DNA from: JARRNO01 sp037384885
Lineage (GTDB): Bacteria > Acidobacteriota > UBA4820 > DSQY01
Assembly (NCBI GenBank): GCA_037384885.1
Contig: JARRNO010000151.1
Span: 1-11,145, forward strand
Direction of reading: 5' to 3'
DNA: 11,145 bases
Shown: piece by piece, positions 1 through 7,600 of the stretch
Layout of the letters: every line of letters begins with the position of its first letter
Numbering within the stretch: the stretch's first letter is position 1
Made by a program: the position numbers and the translations under genes
Notes under the pieces: generated by a model
What the model saw: only the letters and a program-made list of their open reading frames with translations
Told to the model about the DNA's origin: nothing
The model's database searches: none

Positions 1-24
1 CCCGATAGGAATTCCTGCGCAGTG

Positions 25-45
25 CGCCCCGCGAGGGGCGGCTTT
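25..45 (+). terminator. Possible weak intrinsic terminator
   Basis: A 6-bp GC-only stem (CGCCCC, GCGA loop, GGGGCG at 25-40) is followed by a poor GGCTTT tail. It would suit the 3' end of a plus-strand transcript entering from the left, but the U-tract is too short to be sure. It may simply be a structured spacer. Confidence 0.3.
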
Positions 46-57
46 GCCGACCTGCCG

Positions 58-88
58 CTGAGAGGGAGGGGGAACCCCTTCCTCTCAG
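58..88. other. Long 14-bp hairpin next to the tRNA 3' end
   Basis: Bases 58-71 pair with 75-88 over 14 bp, with one G-T pair and a GAA loop. It starts 7 nt beyond the encoded CCA of the minus-strand tRNA, where a tRNA terminator or processing structure would lie. No T-run follows the stem on either strand, so canonical Rho-independent termination is not well supported. Confidence 0.4.
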
Positions 89-94
89 ACGATT

Positions 95-184
95 TGGCGG
101 AGAGAGGGGGATTCGAACCCCCGGTGAGGTTTCCCCCACACACGCTTTCCAAGCGTGCTCCTTCGGCCACTCGGACATCTCTCC
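95..184 (-). tRNA. tRNA-Ser, anticodon GGA
   Basis: Read on the minus strand, this folds as a class II (long variable arm) tRNA. The acceptor stem GGAGAGA (184-178) pairs with TCTCTCC (105-99). The anticodon stem CACGC/GCGTG (157-153 and 145-141) closes the loop TTGGAAA with anticodon GGA at 150-148. A GC-rich variable arm follows, then the T arm with GGTTCGAATC. The discriminator is G, as expected for serine. CCA is encoded in the gene (97-95). It decodes UCC and UCU serine codons. A good promoter lies directly upstream. Confidence 0.97.
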
Positions 185-196
185 GCGCCGCTGGTT

Positions 197-225
197 ATCA
201 TAGGGAAAAACGGGGGGAAAATCAA
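197..225 (-). promoter_or_regulatory. Sigma-70-type promoter of tRNA-Ser
   Basis: On the minus strand, -35 TTGATT (225-220), a 17-nt spacer and -10 TATGAT (202-197) place the transcription start about 6 nt before the tRNA 5' end at 184. Both hexamers are close to consensus and the spacing is ideal. Confidence 0.8.
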
Positions 226-253
226 CCACATGCGAAGGATGCGGGCTCGATGA

Positions 254-282
254 TTGACCGCGCCGCCCCCTGCGCCTAAAAT
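254..282 (+). promoter_or_regulatory. Sigma-70-type promoter of the ccm cluster
   Basis: TTGACC (254-259), a 17-nt spacer and TAAAAT (277-282) form a near-consensus promoter. The expected start point, 6 to 9 nt after the -10, is at 288-291, so the A of the ccmA ATG at 291 is a likely +1. No Shine-Dalgarno sequence precedes that ATG, which fits a leaderless transcript. This promoter is divergent from that of the tRNA. Confidence 0.75.
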
Positions 283-290
283 GGCCCTCT

Positions 291-1016
291 ATGAGCGAAT
301 CCCCCCTGCTCGCCGTGCGCGGGCTCGAAAAGCGGTTCGGCTACACTTCGGTCTTGAAGGGCGTCGATCTCGACGTGGGCGCCGGAGAACTGGTTCTCCT
401 CCTGGGACCGAACGGCGCGGGCAAGACCACGCTGACCCGCATCGTCACCCTGCTGTCGCGCCCCGGCAAGGGCGAGCTTCTCTTCCGGGGCAAGCCCCTC
501 AAGGACAAGCGACGGGTCCAGTTCCGAAGGGAAGTCGGCTATCTGTCCCACCAATCCTTCCTCTACAACTACCTGACCGCCGAGGAAAACCTGAAGTTCT
601 TCGGGGACCTGTACGGCATGGACGGCCTCGCCCGGCGTATACCCGCCCTCCTGGAGCAGGTGGGGCTGTCGGACGCCAGTCGTAAGCAAGTGGGCGCTTT
701 TTCCCGGGGAATGCAGCAGCGCCTCTCCATGGCGCGGGTTCTTCTCACGGATCCCAAGCTGATCATCCTTGACGAGCCGTACGCCGGCCTGGACCCCGAG
801 GGAAGCCGGCGTTTCACGTCCCTGTTGTCCACCCTCAAGGATAAGGAGCGCGGCGTTCTTCTGATTACGCACGAGCTGGACGACTGCCTTGAAATCGCCG
901 ACCGCGTTGCGATCCTGCACAAGGGCGTGGTCGCCTGGGAAGGCGTGAGCAAGGGGCTGAACGTAGACGCCGTCAAGCAGAAGTACTTCGAGGTCACGGG
1001 AGCGAAGGAGCGATGA
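291..1016 (+). CDS. ccmA: Heme exporter ABC transporter ATP-binding protein CcmA
   Basis: This is the cytoplasmic ATPase of the CcmABCD complex, which drives release of heme-loaded CcmE in System I cytochrome c maturation. The 241-residue protein has Walker A GPNGAGKT (39-46), Q-loop Gln88, the signature SRGMQ (138-142), Walker B LIILDEP (157-163), D-loop GLD (166-168) and H-loop His194. It is about 40 residues longer than typical proteobacterial CcmA, partly through its C-terminal tail. On sequence alone it could be a generic ABC-2 ATPase; the identity rests on the following CcmB and CcmC genes. The ATG at 291 is the only ATG in the open frame near the start; upstream the frame closes with TGA at 255. 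There is no ribosome binding site, and the promoter places +1 at the start codon. It overlaps the next gene by 4 nt. Confidence 0.9.
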   Translation: MSESPLLAVRGLEKRFGYTSVLKGVDLDVGAGELVLLLGPNGAGKTTLTRIVTLLSRPGKGELLFRGKPLKDKRRVQFRREVGYLSHQSFLYNYLTAEENLKFFGDLYGMDGLARRIPALLEQVGLSDASRKQVGAFSRGMQQRLSMARVLLTDPKLIILDEPYAGLDPEGSRRFTSLLSTLKDKERGVLLITHELDDCLEIADRVAILHKGVVAWEGVSKGLNVDAVKQKYFEVTGAKER

Positions 1017-1690
1017 GAGGATTCTTCAGGATCGCTTTCCTGGTGTTCCGGAAGGATTTCCGGGAAGAGCTGAGAAGGAAGGAGAATATCGCCGTCTCCG
1101 TCTTTTTCGCCGTTCTGTCGCTGGTGCTTTTCTATTTCTCGCTCGATCCGACTCAGATCGACCTGACGACGGCCGGCGCCGGGTTCCTGTGGCTCATCAT
1201 TCTCTTCGCCGGCAGCCTTTTCATGGGGGCCTGCTTCCGCAAGGAAACCGAGACCGGCACGCTGCACGCCCTGCTTCTGGCCCCGGCGGACCGCGGTGCG
1301 GTCTACCTCGGCAAATACCTCGTCAACCTCCTTTTCCTGCTGTTCCTCGAAGGCCTTCTGCTGTTCGTGGCCTTCATCCTCCTGGATTTCAGGGCGGGAA
1401 AGGGGCTGTGGCCGCTCTGCGGCGTCTGGTTTCTCGTGAGCGTGGGCTACGCCGGCGTGGGAACATTGCTTTCCGCCCTCATCACCCAGGTGAGAGGGGG
1501 AGAGATTCTCTATCCGATCCTGCTTTTTCCCATCCTGATTCCGCTGGTCATCGCCGCCGGGACACTGACTCAGGCGGCGCTGGCGGGAAGCAACGTCTGG
1601 CAAAGCCAGTGGTTGCGGCTCGTTGGCCTGTTTGATATTATTTTCATTACCGCATCGCTCTTTCTCTTTGAATACGCGGTCGAGGAGTAG
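1013..1690 (+). CDS. ccmB: Heme exporter membrane protein CcmB
   Basis: This is the integral inner-membrane subunit that partners CcmA. Its 225 residues match the usual length of about 220, with six predicted hydrophobic segments at roughly 25-43, 56-73, 102-124, 133-156, 166-188 and 203-220. The family's cytoplasmic-loop motif, of the form ExExGTLxxLLLAP, is seen as ETETGTLHALLLAP (78-91) after the second segment. The start is well fixed: ATG overlaps the ccmA stop as ATGA, and GGAG lies a few bases upstream inside ccmA, so the two are translationally coupled. Within CcmABCD it forms the ABC core that acts with CcmC. I see no truncation. Confidence 0.92.
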   Translation: MRGFFRIAFLVFRKDFREELRRKENIAVSVFFAVLSLVLFYFSLDPTQIDLTTAGAGFLWLIILFAGSLFMGACFRKETETGTLHALLLAPADRGAVYLGKYLVNLLFLLFLEGLLLFVAFILLDFRAGKGLWPLCGVWFLVSVGYAGVGTLLSALITQVRGGEILYPILLFPILIPLVIAAGTLTQAALAGSNVWQSQWLRLVGLFDIIFITASLFLFEYAVEE

Positions 1691-1692
1691 AC

Positions 1693-2325
1693 GTGGAATT
1701 TCGCAAGTGGATTGTCGTGTCCTGGGTCCTGGCGGCGCTGGGAAATGCCGCGGCGTTGTGGATGATTTTCGGCTATGTGCGCACGGAAGTCACCATGGGG
1801 CTGGTGCAGAAAATTTTTTACTATCATGTGCCGTCGGCGATTTGCGGCTATATTCTGCTGGGCATCTGTTTCGTCTGCAGCATCGGATACCTCTGGAAGA
1901 TGGATCCCTTCTGGGACGTGATCGCCTACGCTTCGGCGGAAGTGGGGCTCGTCTTCATCACCATCGTGCTGGTTACCGGTCCGATCTGGGGGCGCGCCGC
2001 CTGGGGCAAATGGTGGGTCTGGGAGCCCAGGCTGACTTCGGCGCTGATCCTCTGGCTGATGTATGCGGCCTATTTTCTTCTGCGCCTATTCAGCGGGAAA
2101 GACGCCCGGACCGCCCGGATCTCCGCGGTCCTGGCGATCATCGCCTTTTTCGACGTCCCCATCGTCCATTTCGCCATCAAGTGGTGGGGAAACGTGGTTC
2201 ATCCGAAGCACGTGGCGCTCGAATCCGACATGAGTCTCACCTTCCTGGTAAGCTTCCTGGGCGTGCTTCTCCTCGCCGCCGCCCTGCTCCTGACGCGCGT
2301 CCAAGGGACTCCCCGCCGGCTTTAA
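1693..2325 (+). CDS. ccmC: Heme exporter protein CcmC, heme-handling WWD-domain protein
   Basis: CcmC binds heme at the outer face of the inner membrane and attaches it to the chaperone CcmE. The 210-residue protein has about six membrane segments (roughly 7-28, 47-66, 82-102, 115-132, 142-160, 183-200). The tryptophan-rich WWD motif is WGKWWVWEPRLTS (104-116), and the expected heme-ligand histidines are present as His45 (YYHVPSA) and His159 (PIVHF). GTG at 1693 is the chosen start because GAGGAG lies 5 nt upstream, overlapping the ccmB stop region; the gap to ccmB is 2 nt. The stop context is CTT TAA, followed in the +1 frame by CcmD-like sequence. CcsA/ResC proteins share the WWD motif, but the size and neighbours favour CcmC. 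Confidence 0.94.
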   Translation: MEFRKWIVVSWVLAALGNAAALWMIFGYVRTEVTMGLVQKIFYYHVPSAICGYILLGICFVCSIGYLWKMDPFWDVIAYASAEVGLVFITIVLVTGPIWGRAAWGKWWVWEPRLTSALILWLMYAAYFLLRLFSGKDARTARISAVLAIIAFFDVPIVHFAIKWWGNVVHPKHVALESDMSLTFLVSFLGVLLLAAALLLTRVQGTPRRL

Positions 2326-2353
2326 GACACCTCATACCGGCCACTATCTCGCC

Positions 2354-2434
2354 ATGGGTTATACCGCCATCGGCATCATCATCGGGGGGTACTTGCTTTT
2401 CCTGTGGCGGCGGTACGCCAAGACCAAGCGCTAG
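2354..2434 (+). CDS. ccmD: CcmD-like single-pass membrane micro-protein, start uncertain
   Basis: From ATG 2354 this encodes 26 residues: a short hydrophobic stretch (GIIIGGYLLFLW) ending in a basic tail (RRYAKTKR). That is the form of CcmD, which stabilises the CcmABC-CcmE complex. Position after ccmC and before an unrelated gene supports it. The resemblance to CcmD continues upstream in the same frame (HTGHYLA, 2333-2353), yet that part has no ATG, GTG, TTG or CTG before the in-frame TGA at 2291, and ATG 2354 has no clear ribosome binding site. The true product may therefore start at a non-standard codon or arise by a +1 shift at the ccmC stop. It is too short for most gene finders. Confidence 0.6.
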   Translation: MGYTAIGIIIGGYLLFLWRRYAKTKR

Positions 2435-2446
2435 GAAGGAAAACTC

Positions 2447-3253
2447 ATGCCCGATGCACCGCAGTTCGTGACGCTCTATACCGATTTTGGCTGGCGCGAC
2501 CCGTGGGTGGGCAGTATGAAGTGCGTTCTCTGGTCCATCGATCCCGCCCTCAAGATTGTCGATGTCACCCACGATATCCCAAGCCACGATATTTTCGCGG
2601 CGGCCTTCGCTCTTTTCCGCTCCTACAGAGACTATCCGCCCCGCACGGTCCACGTCTGCGTGGTGGATCCCGGCGTCGGGAGCAAGCGCCGACCGATCCT
2701 GGTGGCCGGTGAAGACCACTATTTCGTCGGACCGGACAACGGCGTGTTTTCCTTCATTTATGCTCACGAACGCGTGCAGAAGGTCGTGGATATCAGCGCG
2801 GAGCATTACTTCCGGCGCCCTGTCAGCCAGACCTTTCACGGACGGGACATTTTCGCCCCGGTGGCCGGTTGGCTGGCCAAGGGAATCGACTCCTCCAAGT
2901 TTGGAGAGGTCATCGACGATTACGTCAGGATTCCCGTCCCGGAGGACAGGGTGGTGGGTGAAAGCCTCGTCAAGGGAGAAATCTGCGAGGTGGACCGGTT
3001 CGGGAACCTGATCACCAACATCCGGAAAACCACGCTGGACCGGTTTGCCGCAGAGGCCGGCAAGAAGAAGTTCAAAGTGCTGCTGGCGGGCCAGGAACTG
3101 CCCCTGGTGACGGGCGGCTACGCCCAGCAGGAACCTCTCTTCGCCCTGATCAATTCCTCGGGACTGCTTGAAATCGCCAGTTCGTCAAAGCCCGCCTCCA
3201 AGGCGCTTGGCATCCAGGGTCGGGGGAAAGAAGTGGGAGTGATGGGCGAATAA
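2447..3253 (+). CDS. SAM hydroxide adenosyltransferase (DUF62 family)
   Basis: Members of this cytosolic family hydrolyse S-adenosylmethionine to adenosine and L-methionine, using activated water as nucleophile; they are related to SAM fluorinases and chlorinases. The 268-residue protein has the family blocks YTDFGWRDPWVG (11-22), HDIP (42-45), VVDPGVGS (72-79), PDNG (96-99), TFHGRDIFAPVA (129-140), DRFGNLITN (183-191) and NSSGLLEIA (236-244). The Asp-Arg-His triad described for the family would be D74, R81 and H131. The N-terminal catalytic and C-terminal beta-rich domains both appear complete. The start is firm: AGGAAGGAAA lies just upstream and the ccmD-like stop is 12 nt away, so it is probably co-transcribed with ccm. 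Its cellular purpose is not known. Confidence 0.9.
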   Translation: MPDAPQFVTLYTDFGWRDPWVGSMKCVLWSIDPALKIVDVTHDIPSHDIFAAAFALFRSYRDYPPRTVHVCVVDPGVGSKRRPILVAGEDHYFVGPDNGVFSFIYAHERVQKVVDISAEHYFRRPVSQTFHGRDIFAPVAGWLAKGIDSSKFGEVIDDYVRIPVPEDRVVGESLVKGEICEVDRFGNLITNIRKTTLDRFAAEAGKKKFKVLLAGQELPLVTGGYAQQEPLFALINSSGLLEIASSSKPASKALGIQGRGKEVGVMGE

Positions 3254-3288
3254 CGCCTGCGCCCGCGCTGTTCGACTCCCTGCCGGAG

Positions 3289-3305
3289 GGCGGCGTGGAG
3301 CCGCC
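3289..3305. terminator. Hairpin between convergent genes
   Basis: A perfect 6-bp stem, GGCGGC (3289-3294) with GCCGCC (3300-3305) and a 5-nt loop, lies in the 55-nt gap between the converging DUF62 and EAL genes. The position suits a shared terminator, but neither side carries a T-run, so factor-assisted termination or simple structure is as likely. Confidence 0.35.
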
Positions 3306-3308
3306 ATG

Positions 3309-4604
3309 CTAGGGAAGTTTGATTCTTTGCGGAAACTCGGCGGCAGGGAAGCCGAACAGAAACCCCTGCCCGAACTGGACGCCGAGCCTCTTCATGGTTT
3401 CCATGTCTTCACGGGTTTCCACGCCTTCCGCGATCAGAACCGCATGGATGTTGTTCGCCAGAGAGAGCAGGGAGGACACCAGTTCCTGCTTGAGAAGGTT
3501 CTCGTGAACCCGGGAGACCAGAGTGATATCAACCTTCAGATAGACGGGACGCACGTGCGTGATCGTCTGAATGGAGGAATATCCCGTGCCCACGTCGTCG
3601 ATGGCGATCTTGTATCCCTTGTCCGTGTAGCGCTTCATCAGGAAGGCAAAGTCTTCGAAATCCTGGATGGCGTGCCGCTCCGTCAGTTCCCACACCACCT
3701 CCTCGGGTTTCATCCCAAACTCCGCCAGCATCTTTTCGGCGCCGTCTTCCAGGAAAACCGGATCATCCAGCGTACTGGGAAGCGTATTGATGAAGAGGTG
3801 GGTCCCCTTGGGTTTCCCGGCGGCGGACCGGATGGCCGTCTTCTTGCACAACCGGTCCAGGTCCCACCCAAGCCCGCACTGAGTCGCAAAGGAGAAGAGC
3901 CGGTCCGGCGCCTGGTAGGGCGTCCCCTCCGGTCCCCGGATAAGGGCTTCGTAGGCGACGCATTCGAGCGTGTCAAACTGGACGATGGGATGAAACAGCG
4001 TCTTCAGGCGGCCCTGCGCCAGGATGCGCCGGAGCTCCATTTCGTGAAGGACCCGGTCCGTCTCCTCCTGCTTCCCCGCAAGGCCCGCAGCATCCGCAAT
4101 ACCGTGATGCACCGACCGTTCAAAGCGGACAAACGGGTTGTAGTGGAGGAGTGAATGCCCGGCGTGCAATGAAAGCCCCTGCTTCACGAACCCGTTCATG
4201 GTGGTTCTGAGAGCCTTCAGGATGTCACCTGCAATCGTCTCGAGGCTTTCCAGGGGATCCCGGGCCAGCAACTCGTAGGGCACGAAGAGACAATACTCGT
4301 CGTTGAAGACGCCCCGCTGGGTCAGCATCAGCTGGCCGCCGCATTGTTTTTCGTTGTATTGAATCATACTCGAGACGGCGGCCCGCAGCATGTCTTCGTA
4401 TCGTTGAAAGCCCACCACCGCCTCAATGCGTTCGAGATCTGCGATCTGAAGATAGACGACGCCCAGAAAATGATTCTGCGTCATCTGCTTCAGATTCTCG
4501 AAGCACGACGAATACGAAGGAAGGGTTGTCGCACTGTCGTACAGCGCCGATTTGAGCGCAATGATCTCGTTGAGAAGTTTGTCTTTCGACGGTCCTGCCA
4601 CCAT
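3309..4604 (-). CDS. Degenerate-GGDEF/EAL protein, probable c-di-GMP phosphodiesterase
   Basis: EAL domains hydrolyse cyclic di-GMP to pGpG. The 431-residue protein has no membrane segment or signal peptide, so it is probably cytosolic. Residues 23-175 look like a GGDEF domain that has lost its active site: the opening block is DSATTLPSY and the GGDEF position reads FNDEY (100-104). The EAL domain (about 195-425) keeps the residues needed for catalysis: E219 of EAL, N273, E306, D336-D337 of IDDVGTGYSS, K357, E393 of IAEGVET and Q413 of GQGFLFG. No separate sensor domain is visible. ATG 4604 lies only 2 nt from GGAGG (4611-4607), whereas the next codon, GTG 4601, has 5-nt spacing and may be the real start. 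The gene is divergent from the sigma-54 regulator. Confidence 0.9.
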   Translation of the reverse strand: MVAGPSKDKLLNEIIALKSALYDSATTLPSYSSCFENLKQMTQNHFLGVVYLQIADLERIEAVVGFQRYEDMLRAAVSSMIQYNEKQCGGQLMLTQRGVFNDEYCLFVPYELLARDPLESLETIAGDILKALRTTMNGFVKQGLSLHAGHSLLHYNPFVRFERSVHHGIADAAGLAGKQEETDRVLHEMELRRILAQGRLKTLFHPIVQFDTLECVAYEALIRGPEGTPYQAPDRLFSFATQCGLGWDLDRLCKKTAIRSAAGKPKGTHLFINTLPSTLDDPVFLEDGAEKMLAEFGMKPEEVVWELTERHAIQDFEDFAFLMKRYTDKGYKIAIDDVGTGYSSIQTITHVRPVYLKVDITLVSRVHENLLKQELVSSLLSLANNIHAVLIAEGVETREDMETMKRLGVQFGQGFLFGFPAAEFPQRIKLP

Positions 4605-7600
4605 AGCCTCCGTCCCCTATCATATACCGATTCCGCCGCTGAGCGAGTTGCGGCATTCCTTTCGCCACCCCGCTTGGCGCCGGCCGGGACAACTCGACTC
4701 GGGGGATACAAACCGCGCTCTTTCCAACCTTCACACGGAAAGTGAGATCCTCCACGCCGCCCTAGGGATTTTCAGCGGGCTGTCCGCGTTGGAACGCGAG
4801 AACTGGCCGGCGGTCCCACGGTTTCATGAATGGAGGTCGGCCAAAGACGGCCTCGTCCGGCTCCCGTTTTTCCGAAGCGCGCCGTCTCCCGGCGCGGCGG
4901 TCCCCGATCATATCGAGGGATTTTTCCGGCTCCTTGGAGGGCGGCTGTTGAAAGACGGAAAGGCCCTGGGAACCGTTCCCCGGAGACATCCCCACTTTCC
5001 GCAGCTCAATGCGTGGTTTCGTTCCTTGAGAAGCGAGGGTTCGTGGGCCCGCGTGCCCGCTTCCGAGCTGGCTGTTTCCATCGCATTGCTGATGGATGAA
5101 CTTGAAATCCCCAACCACCTTCCCCCCGAGTGGGGATTCAGCTTTTTCTGGCGGCCGCGGAGCGGCCTTTTCAAAAAGCCGGGGCTGCAGAGCGTGCAAG
5201 CCGCTGCTTCTCCAATCGTTCAAGCGATTCTGGATTCAGCCCTAGCCGCCGGCCTGGGCTGCGTCGATTTAACCCTGGCCATGCCCTACCCTTACTCCTG
5301 CCTGGAACCGGTGGCGGAGGAACTCCTCGGGCGTGGAAGGGAAGACGCCAGGCGTTGGCTGGCGGAGAAGCTGGAAGGCGGCGCCGGAGCCCTGACGGAA
5401 TCGGTCGCCGGGCTTCTGCGCCAAGCCGGGCGGGGGGTGGCTGTATGGCCGGGCCATCGTCTGGATCAGGCCTCGAGAGAAGTGCTGGCGGACGCAGCCC
5501 TGCGCGCGGGAAGGACCGCACTTGTCCTCGAAAGAGACGGCGATGCGGCCGGGGGAACCCTGTCTCGACTCCGGTGGCTGTGGCTCCCTGAAACGGCCGA
5601 AAAATGGTATATGCGGCACGCCGGTGAACTCTACAGGGACCGATTGGAAAAACTAGTGGCCGCCGTTTCTTCTCTTCCGCCGGGCGAGCCGCGCTGCGGG
5701 AGACCGCTCATCCCCCCCGCATTGCCCTCCGCTCCCAAGTCGCCGGCGCGACAAAAATGGTTCAACCCCTGGGTGTGGGAAACCCACAGCCCCTGCCGGG
5801 CGTGGTCAGCGTCTTCATACCTTGCCGCCTCGAACCAGCCGGAAGGCGCCGCCTTTCTGAAAGGCATGGCGTTGCTTCGCGCCGGTCAGGCTTCGCTGGC
5901 GCTCGACGCATGGCGGGACCTGACCGATCCTCCCGTGGCAGCGGAACACCTCGCCGTGCAGCGGGAACGGGCGCTGGAGAGGCTGCAGGCTTACGAAACA
6001 ATCCTCGAGCAGCCTGAATCGGACCGGTTGTCTTCATTGGCGGGGAGGGACCGGACGGCCCACTTGTTCCTGGCCGGTCAGTCCGCGTGGATTTTGGGCG
6101 AAACAGCCCAGGGGAGAAAAACCCTGGAAGAGGGCCTGGCGTCAAGCACCCGCGCCGACGAACAAGCCCAGGGCCATTGCCATCTGGCCACTCTCGATTT
6201 GTACCAGGGACAAATCGCCTCCGCGGAAGAAAGGCTCCGCGAGGCCGAGGAGCATCTGCCTTCTAAACCCGAGCCTCTGACCCTGTTTTTGCTTCACCAC
6301 CGGCGTGGATGGGTCCAGCGCAGCAGGGGGGATTTCGAGAGCGCTCTCTCCCATTTCCGGGCAGCCGGTTCCGCGGCGCGTAAAGGTGGAGACTGCCGGC
6401 TGGAAGCCGCATCTGAGGGAGAAGCGGGAAACGTGCTCAGGCTGATGTGCCGCTTCGAAGACGCTTTGCCCGCGCTGCGCCGCGCCGAGGACGGCGCACG
6501 CGCCCTTGGCTTGCAGGAAGCCGCCGAAACCGCCCGCTTCAACCGGATCCTCTGCTCCATTGCCTCGGGAGGGCTGCGCTCCGCCGTCCGCGAGCTGAAT
6601 GACATCCTGGCCAGGGAAAAGGGTGGCCCCATACACCAGGCCATCGACCTCTTCTGGCTTGGGCTCGTGCAATGGCACCTGGGAGAACTCCCTGACGCCA
6701 TGACTTCCTGCGAAAAGGCGCAAAGGGTTCTTGCCCGCGACACGGGGTCTTCGATCCGCCTGCCGCTGGCCATACTGAAGGGACGCCTTTTGCTGGAAAC
6801 ACACCAAAGGAACCGCCTGCAGCGCCACCTTCGCCTCGTCTCCTCCTTGGCGGAAGAAAGCACGGAGCCCGATGACGCCCTGGAGGCCGCGGCGCTCAAG
6901 CTCAGCTGCGCCGCCCGGGGGATCGGAAACGTTTCCGGCGGTGAACTCGCCCACGCCGAGCAGACCTATGAGAAGGCTTCGCATGAAGCGAAGGCAGCCT
7001 GGCTCCTCGCCTTGAGTGCAGCGGAGGGAGAACATGAAGAGGCCCGGCTCCTTTCCGCCTGGGAAATCGCGCACCAGATTCGAAACCCCTCGCTCGCCTG
7101 CCGTGCGCTCTGGCGGCTGGCCTGCCTTAACGCCCTGCCGGCGTTGGCCGAGGAAGAGCGCCGCTGGATTCTGCTCTTCTTGAAGGCCAACCGCTTGCGG
7201 CGGCCCGAGCGGGAACTTGCCGCGCACGTTCAACCCTCTTCGAACGGGCGGGAAAGAACTGAAGGGGCGCCTTCGCTCTCCAGCGACCTGGCGCTGCTCA
7301 GGTGCGCCGGCACAAGAGACGCCGGACGGGCCCGGCTGGAATTCCTGAACCGGCTGGGATGTTCGGCCGGAATGTGGACGGCGCCCGGTGGGATTCCGGA
7401 GTGGTGGGGAGAGGCGGACGAAAGCGTCCGGCGCCGGCTTCTTTCGGCATCGGGAATGAGCGGAAGCCGGAAGACCTCCGCAGGCTGGATCATTGGAGGG
7501 CTTTCACGGCGCGGCGCCTGGTGCGGGCTTTGGAGGCAGGGAGGACCGGAGCCGTCGAAGGACGAAGAGACCCTGGTTTACCTCTGGGCCGGACTGGAGG

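Noticed and set aside
22..279. Plus-strand open frame across the tRNA region
   Set aside because: It runs antisense through a clear tRNA-Ser and its promoter, with no ribosome binding site or domain.
569..1603. Long minus-strand open frame opposite ccmA and ccmB
   Set aside because: It lies antisense to two well-supported ccm genes, is of low complexity (rich in Gln, Glu, Arg), and has no recognisable domain or ribosome binding site.
3306..4154. Long plus-strand open frame opposite the EAL gene
   Set aside because: The minus strand carries all EAL catalytic motifs in one frame; the plus frame is a GC-rich shadow without motifs.
6142..7233. Long minus-strand open frame opposite the TPR region of the regulator
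   Set aside because: The plus frame is continuous with the AAA+ domain and has TPR-like helical pattern; the antisense frame has no domain features.
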